Assembly (NCBI GenBank): GCA_002224055.1
Contig: AZLU01000185.1
Span: 1 to 64,000 of the forward strand
DNA from: Pezizomycotina sp. ARF18
Taxonomy: Eukaryota; Ascomycota
Reading direction: 5' to 3'
Length of the DNA stretch: 64,000 bases
Shown here: positions 49,507-60,678 of the stretch, piece after piece
Layout: each line of letters begins with the position of its first letter
How positions within the stretch are numbered: the first letter of the stretch is position 1
Program-made: the position numbers and the translations under genes
The notes under the pieces: generated by a model
Database searches by the model: none
What the model was told of the DNA's origin: nothing
Seen by the model: only the letters and a program-made list of their open reading frames with translations

Positions 49507-50759
49507 TTAGAATTGCAGAACACATCTGAATCGGACCTTATTCGATTCATATGATCCAACGCCTTCTTCGCATCGTGCCAGTGGAATTTCTCGATCATGC
49601 AATGGATCCCCTAGTTCTTGGCGAACACCATTGTCTCCTCGCTATCAATACTCGATCCCGACGGCCAGCCGACGATCTTACGCCTTTCATAACTAGATCC
49701 GCCGTGTTAATGGTCGGTAGCTCGGTCGGCGCCAGATCAGCAGGGATCCGCGGGCGCAAGTCCCTTTAGCAGCTTCGTCGCGAGTTCGCCAGGTCCACCA
49801 GTGAAGACAATGCAGTCTGCTCCTCCATATTCCTGTAGGATTTTAACGGCGTCGCTCTTGCTGCTGTCGACATAGACGTTCGCGCCCAGTTTTTGGCTTC
49901 GGCTTCTTTGCTTGCGGACGATGAGAGCGCGACGACTTTGTATCCCATCTTCGAGCGAATTGTAACGCGAGATGACCTATTTTGTGGAATGTTGGAGTCT
50001 AACAGTCACCCTTATTTGGATCAGGGAGTATGTTGCCATACCGAGACCGCCTAATCCTTGAACCGCGACGACCGAACCGGGAAGCAGGTTAAGTTAGCGC
50101 ATGCCGTTGTAAACGTGACACCGGCGCACAGGAGCGGAGCGTAGCGACGTAATCGACGCCTTGGGTACAACGACGGCAGCCTCGCGTCTAATAGTCACAT
50201 ATTCCGCATCTAAGGACGTTTAAAGTTAGAATATTTATTCATCGAACGGCAAATTTTTGTTCGGAAAACCACACCCGCCGTCCCGAGTAACACCGTTGAC
50301 CTGTCCATTGTCGCACATCTGCTCCAGGTTATGCTTGCAGGCGTCGAGTGTTATCGCACCCGCCGAACCAGCCGGGGCCGACTACATCGCCGACTTCCAG
50401 ATGTCTCTCCTTCACCGACGGCGGCAATCGTGCCGATGATTTCGTGCCGGTACGAGCGGGCTTAGGATCATATCGGTTAGCATGGCATCAAATGCAGCAA
50501 GCTTAATTATTGAGAACTACAATGGATCGCCGAAATGGCGCCGATGGCTCCATTATCAACACGCACACACCGTAAACGATTGTCTTTAGTAGCAGGTGGC
50601 CACGTGCCGGCTCGGGAGAGGAAGATCTTTGATCATGAGAGGGGCATTTGCGGATTCTACAACTAGCGCCTTATACGTAGCAGGCAGGTTCGAGGAGCCT
50701 GGTGAGGGTGAGTATGGCTGTGAAGAACAGCTTTTGGCTCTGTCGAGGAGGTCAGACAT
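49507..50759 (-). pseudogene. Zinc-dependent alcohol dehydrogenase, frame-broken
   Basis: From ATG at 50759 (MSDLLDRAKSC): YKALVVESANAPLMIKDLPL, then TIVYGVC (catalytic zinc Cys), YRHEIIGTIAAVGEGE (zinc His-Glu), DVVGPGWFGGC, DACKHNLEQMC (structural zinc), TRDGGCG, EYVTIRREAAVVVPK and VAVQGLGGLG. An intron at 50041-49977 (phase 1) precedes GHLALQFARKMGYKVVALSS (nucleotide-binding fold). KLGANVYVDSSKSDAVKILQ, IVGWPSGSSIDSEE, GIHCMIEKFHWHDAKKALDH and VRFRCVLQF follow, with a stop at 49507. This is the whole medium-chain, two-zinc ADH fold of about 370 residues. It has several frame changes and an in-frame TAG at 49613-49611 where Gln fits. It may be dead, or living with sequence errors. Confidence 0.65.
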
Positions 50760-51363
50760 GTTTATGGTTAGAGTTTGGTTAAATGTGAAATGGACTTTCG
50801 AATGATGTAAGTCAAGTTTTTGAAATTGATCGAGAATATACTCTACGAAAGAACTTGCTGATGCATTGAGAACGATGAATAGAACTTAAGGAAGTCTCAG
50901 GGTCCCCTTTTATGTTTTTGAAGCTTCATAATCTCCTCACTTGAGATCGGAGATCGTCGGCGTTTACGTTAACCTGCAAGACAATACACAGGAGATGGCA
51001 TCTGATAGCAAACTGTGGGAGATTGCTGGTATCCGAGTTCCGGAGTGGAGACCTCGGTGCATATGTTTACCATCGCACTCAAAAATCGCGGAAATGGCTC
51101 ATTTGGTATTCTAACGCGATTGCACTAGATATCAAAACGCCGTTAAATTATCAAACATTGACTCGCAGTATCTAAACGTCAAAAGAAGCCCAGGTCTTTC
51201 TTATAGATCTTATTATATTATTCAACTATTTGTAGCCCGATACTACTAACACAATTACATTACTACGGTACAAGTAACTTGAATAGCATCTAGACGTTGT
51301 CTTCCAGCGACTAATAGTGTTATTGCCAATTTAAAACCATTCCGCTAAGGCTCGCCCGAGAGC
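50760..51363. other. Intergenic, no gene seen
   Basis: Lies between the ADH start and the hydrophobin end, so it holds the ADH promoter and the hydrophobin 3' flank. Confidence 0.5.
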
Positions 51364-51841
51364 TTACGCTGGGTCAGCACAGATAAGACCTTGTTCGAGC
51401 TATATTAAATGGGAAAACGTTATCAAATTAGTTTCCGGCATTGCACAAGTAACCCACTGCCAAAAAAAAAAAAAAAAAAATCAGAGAGAGAAAGGAAAGA
51501 GGCGAGCACTTACGATAGGGATCGTGCAACACCTAGCCTGCTGTCCGATAGCAGCGCAGATTGAAGTGAAGTCGTCGCGGCTCGTCGGGTCGAAGGAGCT
51601 ATGATACGCAAAATGGACTGTCAGCAAGTTGATTCTAAGATTATTTAGGAAATTGCCATGCACGCCGGAGCTAGATAAGCTTACGATTGGCGCAATCTAG
51701 GTCTGCAACGCCGAGAACATCGGTCGCGCAGCATTGCGCTGTTCCTGAAAGGCCGGGGCATGGGATATAAATTTGACGGGACTCCAGAGCCGGTAAGGCG
51801 AGAGCGAAGGGAAGAAGCGCGATGATGGCGACAGTCTTCAT
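51364..51841 (-). CDS. Class II hydrophobin
   Basis: Exon 1 (51841-51685): MKTVAIIALLPFALALPALE signal peptide, then IPCPGLSGTAQCCATDVLGV and LDCAN. Intron 1 is 51684-51599 and exon 2 (51598-51514) holds DDFTSICAAIGQQARCCTIP. Intron 2 is 51513-51400 and exon 3 (51399-51364) ends LEQGLICADPA. The eight cysteines follow the class II spacing: C, 8, CC, 11, C, 16, C, 8, CC, 10, C. Class II hydrophobins self-assemble at air-water interfaces and coat hyphae and spores. The splice junction gives the family's NPPST but then runs one base out of frame with DDFTSIC, fitting a C missing from a C-run. A TATA box lies 168 bp upstream. It is either a live gene with a sequence error or a recent null. Confidence 0.85.
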
Positions 51842-52008
51842 TTTGAGGGAAGTTTCTTGTTAAGTAATTAAAGACCGGTATACTGAAGTAGTGGAGGTAG
51901 ATTGTTCCTTAGGAGTAGGATTTGTAGAGGTTTCGTGTTGTAGAGAGATACTGATCCTGCAATGATGGCTGAAGTGAAGATTATGATTTCGAAGGCGATT
52001 TGAGGAGG

Positions 52009-52016
52009 TATTTATA
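52009..52016 (-). promoter_or_regulatory. Candidate TATA box of hydrophobin gene
   Basis: TATAAATA on the minus strand, 168 bp before the hydrophobin ATG. Confidence 0.4.
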
Positions 52017-53336
52017 ATCTCTCCTCTTGATGAAAAGCTCATATGTGCCTGAACGGTGATAAACACGGCAGGGAACGTTCTTTGAATAAGGAATTGTATG
52101 ATAAGAAGCGCAGAACGGTGAATACGTCAACTCTGCTTCCTGTAATTCTTCGTGTATACCGCAACAACTCTCTCCTGAGAACTTTTGCCGAAGTCTGCAT
52201 ACCATGGAGGATTCCATATACATCACCGCAAAAGGTATGGGCGATTCTACAGTATACGCAATTAAAATAACAAAAGCATGACGATCAGAATGCGTAAGTC
52301 TTTAATCACGAGATGAAGAGCAAGAGGACGCGACGCTAGTTTTCGGAGGCAAACTCCTTCACCGGTCAACAAGAAAGATCACCGGCCTTCAGCAAAGTAT
52401 GTTGGAGCTAAAGACTTTACCAAGGCTATTAATGCGACGTGAGCAACAATTATATTCGACCGAGTCGGTAACCCGAATCAAACATGGAGAACCCTACGTG
52501 CCTACCTTTATTCGCCAATTGATTAAAGAGATCATCTCGGAGACACCTGCATAGAATACAAATGCATAGAATACAAATGCCTCTTCGATTACCATGACTA
52601 GATAGCCGTTGAATAAATTCCTCGAATTTTACAAAATTAGAAACGTATATCACATGTAGATCGTTAGATCTGCAAAACTGGCCCAATCACACTTTCTTTT
52701 AATAACTAAGAAAGCTTGGATGGGAAGATTATTATGAGCCGCTAGTCACCGTTGGGCGCCCTTATAATGAAGGAATGAATATTCAAGAGCTGAAAGGAAT
52801 TGCCGGCCGGAAGGTCAGTAGGATCGTCAAAGGAAGTGGCTGGGCAACTAAGTGTCAAATTTGGTCGTGGCAAAACCCCCCAATTTTGCGACGATCCACA
52901 TGTCAAAGAACCGTTTTCCAACGTCTTTGATGCTAAGTATAAATGGAGCTACCGAACCGCCCAATAATCTCTTTCCCTCAGTGTCCAAACTTTGGCGGCA
53001 GGCACATCCTGATCTTCAATAATCCATGGCAGCGCACTTCAATTTCGGATAAATACACATGTTCAGTTTAGCGCTACGAAGGACAATCTGTTCGTAACGG
53101 ACCATTCAGAGATTTCAGGTTAAATAAGATATTTAGAAATATCGAGAAATGAAAGTTGCAAAATGATGAAGATATTTTTTCCCAATAAGGCCGGGGCGAA
53201 AACATGGCTTCTTCTATACGCTAAAAGTCGTTACATTACGTTGTTGCACCCCCGATATATGAATACTGATGGGAGATTGGGGAAAACAGTGTGTAGACAA
53301 TTTATTCGGCATTTTGAGTGCCTTCTGTATTTGGCC

Positions 53337-53361
53337 TTTTTTTTTTTTTTTTTTTTTTTTT
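53337..53361 (+). repeat. Poly-T tract of 25 bases
   Basis: Uninterrupted T run in intergenic DNA. Confidence 0.9.
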
Positions 53362-53713
53362 CTCCTTTCCAAACTCTAACCGAGTTGATACCAATCTTCG
53401 GCAGGACTGCAAAGTCATTTCCGATAAATGAGCTGACAATCCACTTCGATTCCTGTTGAATATACTTGATCCCCAGTCGAGAACCCCAGATATGACTTCT
53501 AGCGTTATTCACTAGGTCTGATAGGCCTCTGCTTATACCAGATTTTATGCAGTTATAGCCCGAGTCTAACACCAGTCTACTGTAACACCAGTTCTATATA
53601 TTTGCCGCCCTCACGGGATAGCATTTGTGCCAAGATTCTAATTCATGTTGCTGGTCTTTAGAATACAAGCATTTACAGCTTTTCCAAATGTTACCTACTC
53701 CTCCCTCCCGGAC

Positions 53714-54567
53714 CTAGAGCTTTCTGTAGGCCTCTCTGGCTCTTTCATTATAGCATTCTAGGGAAGATATAACCACCTCCTCGCTCCAATCAGACAACGC
53801 CTGGTCGAAAGCCCAGAGGAACAATTGAGGATCAACTATCCTCTTATCAAACGCCCGGGGTACGGATAGTGGAAACAGGAGATTTTCCTTCTCAGTTTCT
53901 GTGACTATGCGTTCGCAACTCCTAGTTAGCTTGAACTCACAAGAACAAGTTTCATGATCGTATAGTAGAGGGAGTGAGAAACTCACCCTCTTCAGGTGAC
54001 TTCGAGACTTGACTTTCTTCTTGTTCTCGAGCAACTCTATGCCAGTCTTCAGCAAATCCTGGCAGCACCCGTAAGTGCCTGTAACACAGCGACCTCATCC
54101 AGGCCGTCACTATAGATTGCATCACCCGTTACAAACACTTTATCGAACGGCGCACCGCTTTTCTCTGGGTCACACCAATGCCGTATATACGTCGGCAGCA
54201 TCCATAGTCTCTGCTCACGTGTTGTCACCCACTGGCAGCTCATGATGTCGTTTGTCAAAGTGTCGCCATCCTTTATAGCACCTCGACGATGTGGTAACGA
54301 ATTGTTGAAGTCCTGGTCGTAACATCTACGCACTTTGCGCATATAATCGAAGGATTCTGGCGTGTTAGGCGCGATGATAGTTTTACTAGGTTCTGTAATA
54401 TCGTCACGGCCAAATTGGCAAAATTAGAAATGCTTCGAGACAAGGGTTGTCGTTGGATTTTCTAGGCTTACTTCTTTGATCCAATCCAGCTGTAATTTGA
54501 CATTTTGCTGATCCGGGGTTATATCTGGAGCCCCACTGCCGGAGCTATCGGTCGCTGTCAAGGACAT
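53714..54567 (-). CDS. Unrecognised two-exon gene
   Basis: Exon 1 (54567-54472) codes MSLTATDSSGSGAPD then PDQQNVKLQLDWIKE. The intron at 54471-54393 runs from GTAAGC to TACAG. Exon 2 gives IIAPNTPESFDYMRKV, SCQWVTTREQRLWMLPTYIR, FDKVFVTGDAIYSDGLDEVA and LQALTGAA. After a frame change near 54055 it reads LLKTGIELLENKKKVKSRSH, SFSLPLLYDHETCSCEF and LSDWSEEVVISSLECYNERA, ending at 53714. About 258 residues. The exon 1-2 phase is off by one base, as in the neighbouring genes. Cytosolic by appearance, with no signal peptide or membrane helix. No family recognised. Confidence 0.5.
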
Positions 54568-56830
54568 CGTGACATTCAAGGCAGATGTTGATATTTGGCG
54601 CAACTACATGTCCTACCCCTCTTTCCCTTTTCTTAGTTTTGGTCCCTCTAATTAATTACATCACTAAAGCCAGATCAAAATTTTCGGGAACAGCGTTTTG
54701 GTCGGGCGCATTTGAACTTAACTGTGCACCCAAATCATGGTAACTGATTGATTGCTTCACGCAGTACATATTGAAAGAAGAAAACGGAAAAGTCTAAACC
54801 GCAATTTACTCGTGACTTTAGGTTTATACCCTTCGGGAAGCATAACTATATTTCTAGCCGCTATTATGAGCAGTAATGCAATGCCGAAATAATGCTAATG
54901 CTGGAGTCAGTCTCGAAAAAGCGCGATGAGGTCTCGGAGTCATCGGTTATAGCTCGCCATGAGAAATGGAGGCCGGGGAAACGAGACTGTGAGCTAAGCA
55001 TATTGGCTTTATATCTGTATGCATCGAATTTGAGCCTGATAAAAAAATTTTATTCCATTATTAGAGTCTTCCTATAAATAGGCGAAATAAGTATATATCT
55101 ACAAGGCACGATCATTAGGTCCAGTATCATCGTTGTTAATGAAAGCGATTGACTGTTTTGTGCTCCCAATATGGGCAACGTTTTCGCCGCCTTTCGGCAA
55201 ATCGGAAACAAAGGGGAGTATTGTTGATACTTAAACTTCTTAGGTACATGAGGGCTTTGCCGACATATTGGTTGGATTAACCCTCTAATGACCGCTTACA
55301 GCGGGTCAGTTTATTGCACTAGTGCCTAGTACAGTCTTTACACAATACCGCTAAAAGTTGAATTTAAGCTAGAATCACACCGCACTCTCAAGACGCTCTA
55401 CTATAACCTTACTTGTTCAAGTTCGCGCGGTGGAGCACGCGACATAATTTTCAGTAGATCCGGGAATTCCGGTTCTTCGCAATTTCCCAGAAGCTCCACA
55501 ACTCTCAAGCTTTGAAATCGAGACCAAAGTTATAGAATCGAGTTTCTTCGAAAAGAGAAACAAATAAGAGAAAATGTGGAGCGTCTTTGCAACTTCAAAG
55601 CTAATCCTGATCGTGGCGTACCGCAAAGGAAGATACTGCTAACGCTCATTGCTAGAACTCTAGGCAAACCTATTTAACTGCCTTAGGTCTATTCTAACTC
55701 TCGTTACTATACTTTTCAAAACCTTATAATCAGCCTATGATTCTGGTACTTGGAAAAAACACCGCGAGCTTTTCGGAAGATTAAGACTTGAATGATGATT
55801 CGTGACTTTTTGGTCTTCACCCCGAAACTAGATTAATCTAAATATATCATATCGACCCACAGTGCAAAGCTTAACTGCCAGTTTAATTTATGAGTCTGAC
55901 GAACCTTAGCTAGCGTGATGTAAGCCGCGAAGAAATAAAAGTTTGGAATCCGGTGATATATTGTGTTTGTTGTGAAGAATAATTTTTCCAAGGGATGGCG
56001 CGATGCGCGCGTCTGATTCTGCACTCGTATCTAGGTATATCGGGAATGGAATTACAAAATATCATACAATTGCGAACGCCGTTCTGGCACGAGTATGTAT
56101 GTATGTATACAGCACGCCGTATAACACCTCCGCTCGTAGCCTTAGAGAAAGCCTAGCTAACGATAAAAAAACCAAAGTAAAAACGCCCGGGAAACGTCGA
56201 TTGTGGGGTTCCCCAAGAAAGGCACCACCAGAATAGGGCTATATGCCAAACATTCGCCTGATTTGCTTAGGCGTAACTTTTTGTGCTGCTGGTTTCGAAA
56301 CGGAAAACGCAGGGTATGGCTACGTCGAATTCGCCTAGGAAACTTGGCGGGGCGTCAGTCTCGGAGAACGTGAGTGGTTGGACGACAGGTGCCGTTCGAG
56401 CGCATTAGACCTTTTCAAGCATCTCAAGGGAGAAATTTGCTTGTTGAGAGCAAGCTTTTCCTAGGTTTCTTGGGTTTACTTTGGGTTTTCACGAGAACAA
56501 AGTTCGAACTACTAACCCGAGCTCACGCTAGCATTTGTTCTGTTCGTAGAAGAAGTGGACATGTTATTCACAAAAGACTGCAGATACGCTCTGATTGTGG
56601 AGATACTTGACTGCTCCTCCCCTGTTCCGGGGAAATGCCCATAAATTGTCAACCTGTTTACATGACATGAATGTCCAGCCTAACATTCAGCGATCCTAGG
56701 AAAACTATATTAACGGGTCCATGATCCTTGACTCTCTACCTGGACAAAATTTGAACGGGAGTGTCAATTTCACGTTTACTCGCACCATCCTTCAGCCTTG
56801 TCACACCCGCGGCAGTCGCACACAATCAAC
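54568..56830. other. Intergenic, no gene seen
   Basis: Only short frames such as 55417-55626 minus and 56374-56610 plus, none with motifs or splice support. Confidence 0.5.
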
Positions 56831-58042
56831 ATGACTTTCTATCTTATTACAAAGATGCAGGCGGTCGTATGTATTCCTATTACATGATTTATACCCTCGA
56901 ACGCATTAATTTATACTAATTTTCTCTTAGTACGTCGAGTGGACGTTCGTCGCCTGCACGGCTGTCCTCGTGTTTCTACGCTTATACTATAACTGGACCC
57001 GGAAGGGAAGACTGTTTTGGCAAGATGGTTTTATCATCCTCGCCTGGTTCTTCTTCGCCTTTCAGACCGCCGCAGACTGGACCATGACGCACTTCTATGC
57101 CACTCAGCCAGCCCTTACGGAGGATGACCACACCACTCTGGGTAATATCGTAAGCGGACGGACTGAATATCTGACGCTTTTGATCGCAAAGGTACATCTT
57201 ATTTTCTTGAATTGAGATCATTCACCTTCGCGATATGGTACTAAAGCATCGTGTTATAGTTGAAATACGCGGAGAATGTCACCTACTACGGCTGCTCTAC
57301 ATGGTCAAGTTCGCGTGGCTCTGCTTCTTCCACACGCTCATCCCGAAGGCATTGCCACATCTCCGAATAGCATACTGGGTCGTCACAGCCATATCCGTTA
57401 CCGGATACGTCTTCACAACACTCATAAACACGCTGTACTGCATCCTGTTAGCACCCGATGGGCCATTGGGAACGGTACATACTGCTCAAATGCGCAATGG
57501 GTGTGGATCACTATCGCGACTCTACATAGCGCTACCGATATCATTAGTATGTCTTTACCTTCTTCTCTCTGCAGACTAGCAATAATATCTAATTTGTTAT
57601 ATACGATAATACTAAACTTGAGCACTTTGCTAATAACAAATGCTATAGTCTACGTGCTACCGATCCTTCTCGTCCGCCATCTGCAGAACCTAACCAAGCG
57701 GAACCGCTTGGGTGTGGCGCTCCTGTTCGCTCTCGGCTTTATCTGCGTTGGCTGGGCCATCACGCTGCAGGTTCAGAACCTGACCAACGTGCCCGGCTCC
57801 GTGGTTTGTATCTCAGGTGCTTTGAACAGTCGTGGGCTATTTTAGTCGTATGTCTGCCCAGTTTCAAGGCCCTCCTCCTCAGTGGCTTCCGAGAAGCCAA
57901 GTTCTGGAAGAGAAGTAAGGATGTCTGTGAGCCTCACGGTAGCAGCGCAGATGGCAGTATGGAGAATGTCAGCCAGAAGGAGAGCGGTGGCAATGCCGTG
58001 GTCAAGCAGAGGAGTATTGAAAGCGGTGACATGAATGCCTAA
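56831..58042 (+). CDS. Seven-helix fungal rhodopsin-like integral membrane protein
   Basis: Four exons: 56831-56866 (MTFYLITKMQAV), 56931-57191, 57260-57546 and 57649-58042, with introns in phases 0, 0 and 1. Helices: YVEWTFVACTAVLVFLRLYY, FIILAWFFFAFQTAADW, LLYMVKFAWLCFFHTL, YWVVTAISVTGYVFTTLI, WITIATLHSATDII spliced to IYVLPILLV, LGVALLFALGFICVGWAITL and SWAILVVCLPSFKALL. A hydrophilic tail (FWKRSKDVCEPHG) ends at 58042. This matches the fungal-specific rhodopsin-like domain of the PTH11/integral membrane family: short outside N-terminus, seven helices, cytosolic tail. Three frame changes (near 57290, 57472 and 57800), two of them a G missing from a G-run, are probably errors. No canonical CFEM domain precedes the helices. 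Possible surface sensor. Confidence 0.75.
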
Positions 58043-58955
58043 GGGAGGACTTAGTCTTCCGTGGGAGCTGCGCGCATGATTGATTATATCGATGATTCTC
58101 TGTTATTACTATTTTCTTTTCCCTTCTAATGGAATAATGCTCGAGAAAACTATCTTGCCCGCGATTTCTCTCTCTTTTCACGATTCACTTGATTCATCTG
58201 TTTTATTTGCGCTGCACTTCCTGTAGTTTGCTTTACTAGCCCTTGCCATTTGTCTGAAAGAACCTTACGTTCGAACATCCATTCAATAAAAGGCTCATGG
58301 GTCTTATAGGTTTATGAGAGGTATATTGTAACACTTGAGCCTCTTATGTCTTCATTACCCTGCACAGCGTCCGCATCCTATGATATTGTACTTATTCCAC
58401 TTATTAATAGGGAAGATGTTCTAATGCATTGGAAAATGTGCAGTATGAGAATCAAATCTTGATCTGAACGGTGCTCCAATTAGAGCAAGGTTATCACGTA
58501 ATATTGATACATTCCACTAGGCAATACAAGTCCAACCTGAGGGCAACTGAGGTTTAGTCTTCTCGCGTTCTTGAGTTTTACCCTTCTAATAGTCTCCGGA
58601 AAGCATGTGCGAGGTGTCTTTAGAATTGTCTATATACTTAGGTAGTAGATATGACGGAATTGCATAGATTATGGAAATATCGAGATCTTTATCGAAACGA
58701 AAGGATACAAGAAATTATTTTCACGAGAATAGAACCTACTTTTCAACCTAGTACATGAACCATCAATAAAAGGAAAGAAATCAAGTCTATAACGACTCAC
58801 TACTGAGTATCTTAAAACTTGGAAGTAATAATAATAGTAATAATATATCCAATCTGTCTCCTACTCGTTCTTTAAATAGCTTGCAACATTGATTGGCTGA
58901 GATGCGAGCCTGCGGTCCGAGACTAGTATCTGGGGGACTACGATACAAGCGCTGC
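58043..58955. other. Convergent intergenic region
   Basis: Between the 3' ends of the seven-helix gene (plus) and the glycine-rich gene (minus). A TAA-type microsatellite lies near 58826-58850. No gene seen. Confidence 0.5.
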
Positions 58956-60678
58956 TTACCACCTCCTCGGTGAACCGCAGCCCCACCCGTAGTTGTCGCC
59001 CCAGCCTGAGCAGCAGTAGTACGAGTAGGATCCTGAACAGGACCTGGCGAAGCCGTCCCCTGTTGAAAGATGCATCATTTTAGCGAATACCAAGTCGGAG
59101 GAGTTGATTGAGGGTGAGGGCGGTAGTAGACTTACATGTCCTACATCCGTAGATATTATTACCACGTTTTACGCCGTTACAGCAGGCATAATAGTAATTG
59201 CTTTGGCAGTAGAAGTCGCTCCGGCCGCCGCCCCCTGCTTCGGCCTCCGCCGGACCATGACCAAGAGTTATCGCCGCCGTGTCCATCACCGTGGTCGAAG
59301 CCTCCTAAATAAAAAAGAGAAAATTAGCGCACACCGATTGTAAAATGCGGCAAACGCTATATAGGGAATACATAGCTAGAGATACACCGGGCAAGGAAAG
59401 GAAAGAGGAAGGTCCTTACCATTTCCTACGCCATTACCCCATGAGCCACTCCAGCTACCTATTGAATAGAGAGGAAGACAGTCAGGAAGTTGAAGTTACC
59501 TCTCGGAAGGATACCCTTCAATAAATTGCCTAGGCCTGATAAGATGGGGATTGTGCCGGTACCTCCGCCGCGGTCGCTGCCGCCGCCACCTCCACCTCCG
59601 CCGCCTCCTCCTGTTCAATTAGGTATATTAGTCGCTGTCCGTTCAAAGTTACAAAGGAGACGACAATCAAAGGTTGATGCTTACCGCTGCTGCTGCACCG
59701 CCTCCGCCGCCTCCGCCGCCCCTCCTGTAGCTGAGGTGTTAGTTGCGCAGTCAGATGACTCAACGAGGGTTTTACCTAGTTAAAGAGATCGATTTCATAC
59801 CACTGCTACTTCCGCCGCCGCCGCCGCCGCCCCACCTCCTCCGCCAGAGCGGAAACCGCCCCCTCCTCCGCCTCCACCGCCGCCGCCTAATAAATAAAGT
59901 CAGTTTCACTAGCATCTCGCCATACAGTTGCTCAGAATCGTCTTCCATACCTCCACTTGAAAACCAACCTGCAAAGTAGGATGATTTTAGTATCGTGATT
60001 CAGTTTCAAGTAACCACAGCTTAGACGCTTTGATCTCGACGGAAAGAGAGGTTGAAGATGAGAGTATCTTACCTCCGCTGTTGCTACCTCCGCTCCGCCG
60101 CTAGAATGGGAACCGCCGCCGCCGCCTGTAGTAGATTAGCTATTGTCTCGATTAATATATTTGTACTAGCGCGGAAAGGATAAGCTCACCTCCGCCGCCT
60201 CCACCGCCGCTGGAATGGGAGCCGCCGCCTCCGCCTGCTTCGTCAGTTAATTACCGCTTTACTATGCATGCGTTCGTGAATAGAAGCGGTTGCTCACCTC
60301 CACCGCCACCCCCTAAAATCGTGGAAAAACGTTAGCGGACTATCTACATCCGGGGTCAAGAGGAATCCGACGCTTACCTCCACCACCTCCGCCTCCACCT
60401 CCGCCTCCGCCGCCTCCGCCGCCACCGCCTGCTCATTAGGTTAGCAAATCATACAGGAATTTCTATCGACTGAGGAACATATCATACCACCACCGCCGCC
60501 TCCGCTCCACCTCCGCCGCCACCTCCGCCGGCCCAAATCCGCTTCCATGGCCTTTATCGAAGCCGCCGCCACCATGGCCTTTCTCCTCTCGCCTTGCGAT
60601 GTCCTTAATCTCTGGTGCTGCGACCGCTACTCCAGCGGCGAGCCAGACACACATGAGCCATACAAGAACAACCCGCAT
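58956..60678 (-). CDS. Secreted glycine-rich protein encoded by phase-1 micro-exons
   Basis: Twelve exons, all with GT-AG introns: 60678-60488, 60428-60378 (51 nt), 60312-60298 (15 nt), 60234-60190 (45), 60125-60073 (53), 59968-59951 (18), 59886-59801 (86), 59724-59685 (40), 59610-59500 (111), 59458-59420 (39), 59304-59136 (169), 59059-58956. Exon 1 codes MRVVLVWLMCVWLAAGVAVA (signal peptide) and EEKGHGGGGFDKGHGSG. Exons 2-8 are poly-Gly with small inserts: SHSS (twice), WFSS, FRS and SSS. Exon 9 adds GTIPILSGLGNLLKGILPR. Exons 10-11 carry SWSGSWGNG and SDFYCQSNYYYACCNG. Exon 12 carries CSGSYSYYCCSGWGDN and ends GSPRRW. Every junction splits a codon after its first base, usually Gly. Exons off a multiple of three fit one or two bases lost or gained in G/C runs. 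About 307 residues. Likely an extracellular structural or matrix protein. Confidence 0.75.

Larger units (their letters stand above)
51842..53713. other. Intergenic, hydrophobin promoter side
   Basis: No gene seen. A 25-T tract lies at 53337-53361. Short frames lack motifs. Confidence 0.5.
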
